From Streptomyces actuosus (GTDB lineage: Bacteria; Actinomycetota; Actinomycetes; Streptomycetales; Streptomycetaceae): 64,000 nucleotides of DNA. Position numbers and translations under genes: made by a program. Shown piece after piece: positions 54,074 to 61,269 of the stretch; position 1 is the stretch's first letter, and every line of letters begins with the position of its first letter. The DNA lies in assembly GCF_016921115.1 (NCBI RefSeq), contig NZ_JAFFZS010000035.1:1-64000 (forward strand). Direction: 5' to 3'. The notes under the pieces were generated by a model. The model ran no database searches and was not told where the DNA came from. It saw only the letters and a list, made by a program, of their open reading frames with translations.

Positions 54074-56520
54074 GGGGTTCCCCTCTTCCGGGTCTTGGCG
54101 ACGCACAGCGGCACCCTGAGCGCAGCCTCGCGTACGGCGCCCGCGAGGTGTTTCTCGCGCAGCAGACGGGGGGTGTGTTCCGCCGCCACGCGAAGCGAGA
54201 CCGGGACGGGAAGCGGCACGGGCAGGGTTACGGTCTCCCCCCGGTCGAGCCGTCCGATGGCCGCGACGGCCGTCGACAGGGCCTGGCTGTGGGCGGTGCC
54301 CCAGCCCTCCCGGCCCGCTTCCCGGCGGGATTCGGCAACCACTTCGGGCCGCAGGAGCGGCCGGACGGCAAGCAGTTCGGACAGCTCGAAGGACAGGTTC
54401 TGGAAGAGCGCGTGGGCGAGCCAGATGCACAGGCGGTCGGCGGGACAGGGCTCCAGCCAGGGGTCCCCCTGCACGGCCCGGGCGCGCGCGAACAGCCGGG
54501 CGTTGGGCATGACAGGGACGCCGAACCATCCCACGGACGCGTGCAGGTGGGCGGCGGGCCCGCTCGCGGGCCACAGCAGCACCTTCGACGAGCGCTCCAG
54601 CCAGTACCGCTCGCGGCGCACGCACCAGCCGGACAGGGCCCTTTCCGCCACCGCCCACTGCCCGTCGGGGACCACCACGTCGAAGTCGCCGCCGAGGTGC
54701 TCGCCCGGTCCGTCGGCCTTGATGAGGACACTGGGGACGCCGGCGGTCAGCAGACGCTGCGTCGCCTCGCGCGCAGTGCTGCGAAACACCGCGTCGCGCG
54801 CTTCCACCTCGGTCACGGTCGCGGCCAGTTGCCGCGGGTAGGCCCGGGCGAGCAGGGCCTCCGTCCGGCAGGCCCGGGCGACCCGCAGTGCGTCGCGCAG
54901 CTCGTCGTCCCCCGCGGGCCGGACGTCGCGGCGCCACACGGCGTCGAGGAGGAGCCGGAGGGGTACGGTGTCGCCGTTCGGGTGCCCGTCACCTGGGTGG
55001 CCGCCACCGGGCCGGACGCCGACCGCGTCGGGTTCGTCCGCGGCACCCGTGGACGCCGTGGAGGCTCGTGCGGGCCGCCCCGGGGTGTCCTGTGCAGGCC
55101 CGGAGGCCTCCGACGGCCCCTGCGCGGAGGCCGTGGTGCGGTGGCGCAGGAAACGAACGGTCGCCAGGACCGCCACGGCTGTCGCGGCGATCAGCCACAC
55201 GACGGGGACCGGGCGCAGCGCCACGAGCACGCCGATGACGACGATCGGTTCGACCAGCGGCAGCTGCGCGAAGACGTGGAAGCCCTGCTTGCGTACCAGC
55301 AGGTGTGCCACCAGCAGCAGCGCCGCCAACGCGCCGCAACAGCCACCGATCGCGAGCCCGAGCACTCCTGCGGCCTTCCAGCCGGCCAGCAGACCCGCGA
55401 CGAAGAGCAGCACTCCGACGGCCTGGCGGTACTGGCAGGACTGGTCGTTGACCGCCTGGAAGAAGGTGGAGACGAGGTTGATGCCGCCGACGGCGAACCC
55501 CGAAACCGCGGTGAACACCACCAGCCGGCTGATCAGGCCGTAGTCCGACGGGAAGACCACGTCGAACACCTCGGGGGGTGTGGTCGCGTACACGGCCGTG
55601 AGAGGCAGGGCTACGATGAGGTACATCCGCATGGCACTCCCGGCCAGGGGAGTTCCCATGCGGCGCCGGGACAGCGCGGGGAAGAAGGCGACCGAGATGG
55701 CGCCGGCCAGGAAGAGGGGCGCCCGGCCCATCATCACGCTCGCCTGGTAGCTGGCCGTGGCCGGGCCGTCGGCCGGGAGCAGGGTGATCAGGACGAGGTC
55801 GACGGAGGCCATCAGGGCCACCAGGCTCTGCACCGTACCCAGTCCGAGCGCACGGCGCCACAGGTCGCGGTTGGCGCGTGCGTCCGCCCACCATCCGCCC
55901 CCGCGGGTCATCCGGTACGGCCACCAGATCAGCAGGGGGATCGCAGCGACCCCGAAAGCTGCCAGGGCGCCCGTGGCCCCGAATCCGAGGACCGAGACGA
56001 GGAACAGGCCGACCACGACCTTCAGGACCGCCTCACCGGTGAGGGCCCAGGCCAGGGTGCGCATCCGCTCGGTGCCCTGGAGCCAGCCGCCGCTGACCCG
56101 CGTGACGTAGATCAGGAGGGTGGCACCGCCTAGGGCGGCGACCGCGCCCGCGCCGGCGAACCGGGTGGCGACCAGGGCGACGGTCGCGCTCGCCAGAACG
56201 CCGCCGGTCACCGCGATCACCACGGAGAATCGCACGGCATCGCTGCGCTCGGCCTGCGAACGGGCGCGTGCCAGAGCCTGTGCCAGCACCCAGGGGATCG
56301 CGACGAGAGCCACGGTCGCGGCGCAGAGCACCAGCGCCTGCCCCGCGGCGAAGGTCGCGAAGTCGTCGACGTCCAGCAGCCGCGTCAGCAGCAGGGCGTA
56401 GCCGTAGTTGAGTGCTCCGATGGCGAGCCATGCGGCGGTGACCCAGCGCGCTCCCTGCACGGCGATGACGTCATCGCGCCGGGCGCTCGTGCGGGGGGCG
56501 GAGGCGTTGAGGGAGGTCAT
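54070..56520 (-). CDS. Wzx/MATE-type flippase fused to a nucleotidyltransferase-like domain
   Basis: This 816-residue protein has a membrane half (about 20-450) with 12-14 TM helices of the Wzx/polysaccharide-export fold. A disordered Pro/Ser/Gly linker (about 465-530) and a soluble C-terminal domain (about 535-800) follow. The soluble domain contains VLIKADGPGEH and GGDFDVVVPDG (about 609-620), the GG...DxD pattern of nucleotidyltransferases. The flippase would move the lipid-linked repeat outward; the role of the transferase end is unknown. It overlaps both neighbours by 4 bp. I know of no standard two-domain family of this kind, so it deserves a check. Confidence 0.8.
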   Translation of the reverse strand: MTSLNASAPRTSARRDDVIAVQGARWVTAAWLAIGALNYGYALLLTRLLDVDDFATFAAGQALVLCAATVALVAIPWVLAQALARARSQAERSDAVRFSVVIAVTGGVLASATVALVATRFAGAGAVAALGGATLLIYVTRVSGGWLQGTERMRTLAWALTGEAVLKVVVGLFLVSVLGFGATGALAAFGVAAIPLLIWWPYRMTRGGGWWADARANRDLWRRALGLGTVQSLVALMASVDLVLITLLPADGPATASYQASVMMGRAPLFLAGAISVAFFPALSRRRMGTPLAGSAMRMYLIVALPLTAVYATTPPEVFDVVFPSDYGLISRLVVFTAVSGFAVGGINLVSTFFQAVNDQSCQYRQAVGVLLFVAGLLAGWKAAGVLGLAIGGCCGALAALLLVAHLLVRKQGFHVFAQLPLVEPIVVIGVLVALRPVPVVWLIAATAVAVLATVRFLRHRTTASAQGPSEASGPAQDTPGRPARASTASTGAADEPDAVGVRPGGGHPGDGHPNGDTVPLRLLLDAVWRRDVRPAGDDELRDALRVARACRTEALLARAYPRQLAATVTEVEARDAVFRSTAREATQRLLTAGVPSVLIKADGPGEHLGGDFDVVVPDGQWAVAERALSGWCVRRERYWLERSSKVLLWPASGPAAHLHASVGWFGVPVMPNARLFARARAVQGDPWLEPCPADRLCIWLAHALFQNLSFELSELLAVRPLLRPEVVAESRREAGREGWGTAHSQALSTAVAAIGRLDRGETVTLPVPLPVPVSLRVAAEHTPRLLREKHLAGAVREAALRVPLCVAKTRKRGTP

Positions 56521-58061
56521 GGCGTGGTCCGGCCGTTGTCGCTGAGAGTGCCGCCGAGGCGGACGGAAAGCGGGCCTGCCGCCCCGGTCGGCCCCGGCAC
56601 CGGGCGTCCGGCCGCCGGTTCCGGCCCTGCGGGAACGGCCGTTCCCACCAGGACGTCCTGGCGGCTCGCCAGAGAGAGTTCGCTGAGTTCACCGGGGTCG
56701 ACCCCCAGGCGTCGCAGGGCCCGTACGGCGCGGACCTCGTCGCAGCCGTGCAGGAGCACCCGGAAGGTGTTCCCCTGCCGGTCCCAGGCGTCGGTCAGTC
56801 GCAGCGCGTTGCGGAGGAAGCGCTCCATCGCGTTGCCGTCCGCCACGAGGAAGGTGCCGATGACGGAGAGATCGCTCGGCCGGCGCCGGGAGTGCCGGTG
56901 CCGCCGGGTCCGCGCCATCTCCTCCAGGACAACGGCGGCCAGCCGCTCGGCGCTGCTGTCCCAGGAGAAGGTGGCCGCCCAGGACCGGCACCGGGCCGCC
57001 GTCCGCTCCCGCGCGCCGGGGGCGGCGAGCTCGCCCAGCGCGTCGGCGATCCCGTGGGCCAGATCCGATTCCGGCGGCAGGAGCCATCCGGTCCGGCCGG
57101 GCCGGACCGCGTCGCGCAGACCCGGCACGTCGTAGACGACGGCAGGGGTACCGACGGCGTTGGCTTCGATGACGGTCAGGCCCCAGCCCTCGGCCACGGA
57201 CGGGGCGACCGTGAGCCATGCCCGGGCCAGCATCTCCCACTTGCGTGCCGCGCTCACCCGGCCGTGGAAGGTGACGGCGTGGCCGACCCCCTCGCGCACG
57301 GCGAGGGCCCGCAGGAGGGCGAGTTCGCTTCCGTCGCCGGCGATGTCGAGGCGTACGTCCGGCATCTTCTGCGTCAGCGTGGGCATCGCCCGCACCAGCA
57401 GTTCCAGCCGCTTCTGCGGGACCAGTCTGCTGACGACCGCGATGGCGGGTGTGCGGCTGCGCGGTACGCCGAGTGCGGCGCGTGGTCCGTCGCAGGCACC
57501 GTCGGGCGGGGTCCCGTTGGGCACGATGTAGGCGGGGTTGCGGAAGCCGAGTTCGCGCCGGATCCCCTCCAGGGTGGACGGCGAGACCACGACGACCGGC
57601 CGCCCGTGGTAGACGGCACGGCTGACCTGCTTCTCCAGGAGTCGGCCGACGACGTTCAGGGGCCGGGGCAGGAGCATGTCGAACTGGCTCTGGTGGACGT
57701 GGTGCACCACGCACAGGTCAGCGGTCCATCGTGGGCTGAACAGCGGTGAGAAGAAGGGAATGCCGTTCTGGCAGTCGATGACGGCGTCGTAGGCGTGCCG
57801 GTGGTTCAGCAGGTGCCGGGCCGCCGCGGCGTAGACACCGTAGGTGCCGCCGCCGCGGAGAACCCGTATGCCGTCGGACATCGAGCGGGGCGCGGCTCCC
57901 GGGTGGCGCGCCGTGAACACCGTGACGTGGGCGCCCGCCTCGCTGAAACGGCGGGCGGTCTCCCAGCAGTACGCCTCGGCGCCGCCGGCCTGCGGATGGG
58001 CGGGATCACGCCAGTTGAGGAAGAGGATGTCGGATCGAGCGAGATCGTTCAGCGCGGTCAT
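56517..58061 (-). CDS. Family-4 glycosyltransferase with C-terminal extension
   Basis: This protein of about 514 residues has the GT4 fold (about 10-370): ILFLNWRDPAHPQAGGAEAY, HHVHQSQFDML, AVVSRLVPQKRLELLVRAM, FHGRVSAARKWEMLARAWL and PSVAEGWGLTVIEANAVGTP. A C-terminal extension of about 130 residues (SDLSVIGTFLVADGNAMERF) has no family I can name and may bind a partner. The start is ATG 58061 or GTG 58070; the latter would overlap the DPM1-like gene stop by 4 bp, in keeping with the rest of the operon. Confidence 0.82.
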   Translation of the reverse strand: MTALNDLARSDILFLNWRDPAHPQAGGAEAYCWETARRFSEAGAHVTVFTARHPGAAPRSMSDGIRVLRGGGTYGVYAAAARHLLNHRHAYDAVIDCQNGIPFFSPLFSPRWTADLCVVHHVHQSQFDMLLPRPLNVVGRLLEKQVSRAVYHGRPVVVVSPSTLEGIRRELGFRNPAYIVPNGTPPDGACDGPRAALGVPRSRTPAIAVVSRLVPQKRLELLVRAMPTLTQKMPDVRLDIAGDGSELALLRALAVREGVGHAVTFHGRVSAARKWEMLARAWLTVAPSVAEGWGLTVIEANAVGTPAVVYDVPGLRDAVRPGRTGWLLPPESDLAHGIADALGELAAPGARERTAARCRSWAATFSWDSSAERLAAVVLEEMARTRRHRHSRRRPSDLSVIGTFLVADGNAMERFLRNALRLTDAWDRQGNTFRVLLHGCDEVRAVRALRRLGVDPGELSELSLASRQDVLVGTAVPAGPEPAAGRPVPGPTGAAGPLSVRLGGTLSDNGRTTP

Positions 58062-58066
58062 GGCGG

Positions 58067-58789
58067 TCACCGGGCCGTCGAGATCCTGATCAGGTCGGCC
58101 ATCGAACGCAGACCGTCCCGGCGCGCCGAGAACGTCGATCCGGGCACGTCGCACCAGGTGACCGGCACTTCGGTCACGCGGTGTCCCCGGCGTTCGAGGC
58201 GGGCGAGCATTTCCACGTCGAAGGCGAATCCGTCGATGCGGCAGTCACGGACGACCTCGCGGATGAGCGGGCCGTCGAAGAACTTGAAGCCGCACTGCGT
58301 GTCGGCGACGTCGGGGAGGGCCAGCCGGGCCAGTTGCCTGAAGACCCAGCCGCCGCAGCGGCGTAGCGAGGGCTGCTCGGTCTCGTAGCGGGCTCCGGGG
58401 GCGCGCCGGGAGGCAATCACCGCCGGGTGGCCCTGCTCGAGCAGAGCCATGACCTCGTCGAGCGTCGCGATGGGGGTGGCGCTGTCGGCGTCGGCGAAGC
58501 CCACGTACCGGGCCGACGAGGTGGCGATGCCCCGGCGGACGGCGGCTCCTTTGCCGTGATCGCTGCAGCCGATGGTGTGGACGGGGACCGGTGCGCGGGC
58601 GAAGCGCTCCACGACGTCGCGGGTGCGGTCGGCGCTGTCGTTGTCCACCACCACGACGGCGGAGGTCCAGGGCCGGGTGGAGAGGTGGTCGACGGTGATG
58701 CCGATGGTGGACGGCAGACGGCGTTCCTCGTTGAACGCCGGGAGGATCAGCTCCAGATCCACCTTCGGACGCACGAGCCCGAAAGCCAT
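58067..58789 (-). CDS. DPM1/DPG-like polyprenyl-phosphate glycosyltransferase (GT2)
   Basis: This 240-residue soluble GT2 enzyme has LELILPAFNEERRLPSTI, VVVVDNDSADRT, GKGAAVRRGI, the FADADSATP metal site, and DTQCGFKFFDGPLIREVV, all typical of dolichyl/polyprenyl-phosphate sugar synthases. It would charge a polyprenyl phosphate with a hexose, giving the donor for the GT-C enzyme in this operon. It is the promoter-proximal gene of the nine-gene run. The ATG at 58789 is preceded by GGAAGG at a rather long spacing. Confidence 0.85.
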   Translation of the reverse strand: MAFGLVRPKVDLELILPAFNEERRLPSTIGITVDHLSTRPWTSAVVVVDNDSADRTRDVVERFARAPVPVHTIGCSDHGKGAAVRRGIATSSARYVGFADADSATPIATLDEVMALLEQGHPAVIASRRAPGARYETEQPSLRRCGGWVFRQLARLALPDVADTQCGFKFFDGPLIREVVRDCRIDGFAFDVEMLARLERRGHRVTEVPVTWCDVPGSTFSARRDGLRSMADLIRISTAR

Positions 58790-59406
58790 CACAGATCGCC
58801 GCCTTCCCGTGGACGTCGGGGGAGGGCGGCCCGGTGATGTTCTCCGGGTTCCGGATCGCCGCCCGGGGCGGTGTCCGAGCCGCCCGGGCGGCGACGCCCG
58901 GCCGTCCGCGGGGCGGCTCCGGGGGGCCGGTGGCGGCACATCGGCGACCAGCGCCTGGGCGCGTTGCAGACCCCGCTCGTCGTCGCCTTGGTGATCCTGT
59001 CGGACGCACGGCGGCACCGGACGTCGCCCGCCTGAGCGGCGGAGGAGCGGGAGGACGCGCGCCCCGGCCAGTCGGTCGCACGGCGCAGTGGGTGGGGAAC
59101 GACAGCGGTCGGAGAGCGACCGGTCACAGTAGGAGACTTCATGAACGGCACCTAAAGGGATGATTACGACGTATATGTACACTTTCGTCTGATCCTTCCG
59201 TGAAGTCAAGGCGAGTCCCGCTGGGGGGTTCAGGGGTCGCGGTGGCTGCTCTCCGGCTCGTGTTGACTTGCCCGAATGGGGGGTGAAATTGTATGTATAC
59301 GTCGTAAATATGCGTGTGTATCGCGCGCAGGCGCCGCGGCCGCACTGTCCGGACGTCCGGCCCTCCGCCTCTTCGGCCGACCGGTTGAGAGGACGGCGAC
59401 CCGCTC
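58790..59406. other. Divergent regulatory region of the glycopolymer operon and the GH15 gene
   Basis: This 617-bp gap separates divergent genes. The part from 59150 to 59330 is AT-rich against the local background and holds mirrored elements (annotated). A possible very short plus-strand reading frame (ATG AAC GGC ACC TAA at 59141) follows AGGAGACTTC. A minus-strand frame from 59151 to 58789 is open but of low complexity and is not called as a gene. Confidence 0.5.
59164..59307. promoter_or_regulatory. Mirrored promoter elements with 12-bp perfect inverted repeats
   Basis: TTACGACGTATA at 59164-59175 is the exact reverse complement of TATACGTCGTAA at 59296-59307. On each strand the same order occurs: TTGACTT, then 21 or 22 bp, then GTAYRTATACGTCGTAA, pointing to the respective gene. 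The arrangement suggests one regulator controlling both directions. Confidence 0.6.
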
Positions 59407-61203
59407 ATGAGTGCTCCCATCGAGGACTACGCCCTCCTCAGCGACCTGGAGACCGCCGCCATGGTCGGCCGGAACGGTTCCGTGGACTGGCTGTGTCTGC
59501 CCCGGTTCGACTCGGAGGCCTGCCTGGCCGCGCTGTTGGGCACGCAGGACAACGGCTTCTGGCGGGTCGCCCCGGCTGCCGCGGCCGGGGCCAGCTCCCG
59601 CCGCGCCTACCGGCCCGACACGCTGGTCCTGGACACCTGGTGGGAGACCGCCGAGGGAGTCGTCCGGGTCACGGACTTCATGCCGCCCCGTGCCGAGGCG
59701 CCGTGCGTCGTCCGCGTGGTCGAGGGGGTGTCGGGGGCCGTGCGTGTGCGCAGCGAGCTGTGCCTGCGCTTCCACCACGGCCGCGTGGTGCCCTGGGTCC
59801 GGGCCGGCGGCGAGGGCAGCGTCGCGGTCGCCGGGCCGGACGCGGTGTGGCTGGCCGCGGACGGTCCGGTGCGCGCGCTCGGCCGGGAGGGCTCCACCGT
59901 CTGGGACGTCACCGTCCCGGCCGGCCGGCGGCTCGCCCTGACCCTGGTGTGGGCGCCCTCGCATCACCCCGAGCCGCCCGCCGCGATGGGCGTCCCGGCG
60001 GAGACGCTGCTGAAGGAGACCGACGACTTCTGGCGCGACTGGGCGGGCCGGTGCCGGTACCAGGGGCCGTGGCGGGACGCCGTGGTGCGCTCGCTGATCA
60101 CCCTGAAGGCGCTCACCTGCGCTCCCACCGGGGGCATCGTCGCCGCACCCACCACCTCGCTGCCCGGGTGCATCGGCGGCGATGCCAACTGGGACGACCG
60201 GTGCTGCTGGCTGCGCGACTCCACCCTCACTCTGTCGTGCCTGCTGCGCAGCGGGTACCGGGAGGAGGCACGCGCCTGGCTCGGGTGGCTCATGCGGGCG
60301 GTAGCGGGGGACCCGGCCGATCTGCAGACCGTGTACGGCCTGGGCGGCCAGCGGCTGCTGCCGGAGACCGAGGCGTACTGGCTGACCGGGTACGAGGGGT
60401 CCCGGCCGGTGAGGTTCGGGAACTCCGCGGCCGGCCACTTCCAGCTCGACGTGCACGGCGAGGTCCTGGACACGCTCCTGCTGTGCCTGAGGGCGGGGAT
60501 CCCCATGCCCGCCCACGGGTGGGACGTGGTCGAAGCGCTGATCGGTTTCCTGCAGCGGCACTGGCGCGAGCCCGACCAGGGGCTGTGGCAGGAGCGGGGC
60601 CCGCGGCGGCAGTTCGTCCACTCCAAGGTCATGGTGTGGGTGGCCGCCGACCGGGCGCTGCGCATGGCGGAGCTGCTGGGACGCAACGGACCCTCGGCCG
60701 GGTGGCGGGTCCTGCGCGACGAGGTTCGCCAGCAGGTCCTGTGCCGGGGCTGGGACGCCGAGCGGCGGTCCTTCGTGCAGTCCTACGGTTCGGCCGGTCT
60801 GGACGCCTCCGCCCTGCTGATGCCCCGGCTCGGCTTCCTGCCCGGCCGGGACCCGAGGGTGCGGTGCACCGTCCGTGAGATGCGGCGACTGGAGCACGGC
60901 GGTTTCGTACGGCGGTACGCCCCCGACGACGGCGACGCGTCCGGCGCGGTCGGCCGTGAGGGCGCGTTTGTGACGTGCTCCCTCTGGTATGCCGACGCCC
61001 TCGCCGCGACCGGTCGCGCCGCACAGGCCCGCGAGGTCTTCGAGCGGGTTCTCGGCGTCCGCAACGACGTGGGGCTGCTGTCGGAGCAGTGGGACCCGGA
61101 CGCCGGTCGCCAACTGGGCAACGCGCCCAAGGCGTCCAGCCACATCGCGCTGGTGGAGACGGCGTTCGCGCTGTTCGGCGGGCCCGGGACGGCAGTAGGG
61201 TAG
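59407..61203 (+). CDS. GH15-family glucoamylase/trehalase-type hydrolase
   Basis: This 598-residue enzyme has an N-terminal GH15-associated beta-sandwich (about 1-190; IEDYALLSDLETAAMVGRNG, WLCLPRFDSEACLAALLG) and an (alpha/alpha)6 barrel (about 225-590) with NWDDRCCWLRDS, DQGLWQERGPRRQFVHSKVM (candidate catalytic Glu in WQERG) and LLSEQWDP (second Glu). There is no signal peptide. Many actinobacterial members of this type hydrolyse trehalose. It is divergent from the glycopolymer operon and shares its promoter region, so it may feed or remodel glucan linked to that pathway. Confidence 0.85.
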   Translation: MSAPIEDYALLSDLETAAMVGRNGSVDWLCLPRFDSEACLAALLGTQDNGFWRVAPAAAAGASSRRAYRPDTLVLDTWWETAEGVVRVTDFMPPRAEAPCVVRVVEGVSGAVRVRSELCLRFHHGRVVPWVRAGGEGSVAVAGPDAVWLAADGPVRALGREGSTVWDVTVPAGRRLALTLVWAPSHHPEPPAAMGVPAETLLKETDDFWRDWAGRCRYQGPWRDAVVRSLITLKALTCAPTGGIVAAPTTSLPGCIGGDANWDDRCCWLRDSTLTLSCLLRSGYREEARAWLGWLMRAVAGDPADLQTVYGLGGQRLLPETEAYWLTGYEGSRPVRFGNSAAGHFQLDVHGEVLDTLLLCLRAGIPMPAHGWDVVEALIGFLQRHWREPDQGLWQERGPRRQFVHSKVMVWVAADRALRMAELLGRNGPSAGWRVLRDEVRQQVLCRGWDAERRSFVQSYGSAGLDASALLMPRLGFLPGRDPRVRCTVREMRRLEHGGFVRRYAPDDGDASGAVGREGAFVTCSLWYADALAATGRAAQAREVFERVLGVRNDVGLLSEQWDPDAGRQLGNAPKASSHIALVETAFALFGGPGTAVG

Positions 61204-61269
61204 GCCGCTCCTCAGGCGGCCCTCGGGGGCCCTTGCGCGAGGAGCGCCCGATCAGAGCACAGGGCACCC

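Noticed and set aside
58789..59151. 120-aa minus-strand frame upstream of the DPM1-like gene
   Set aside because: It is Arg/Pro/Thr-rich, low in complexity and without homology by eye; it looks like a chance frame in GC-rich DNA.
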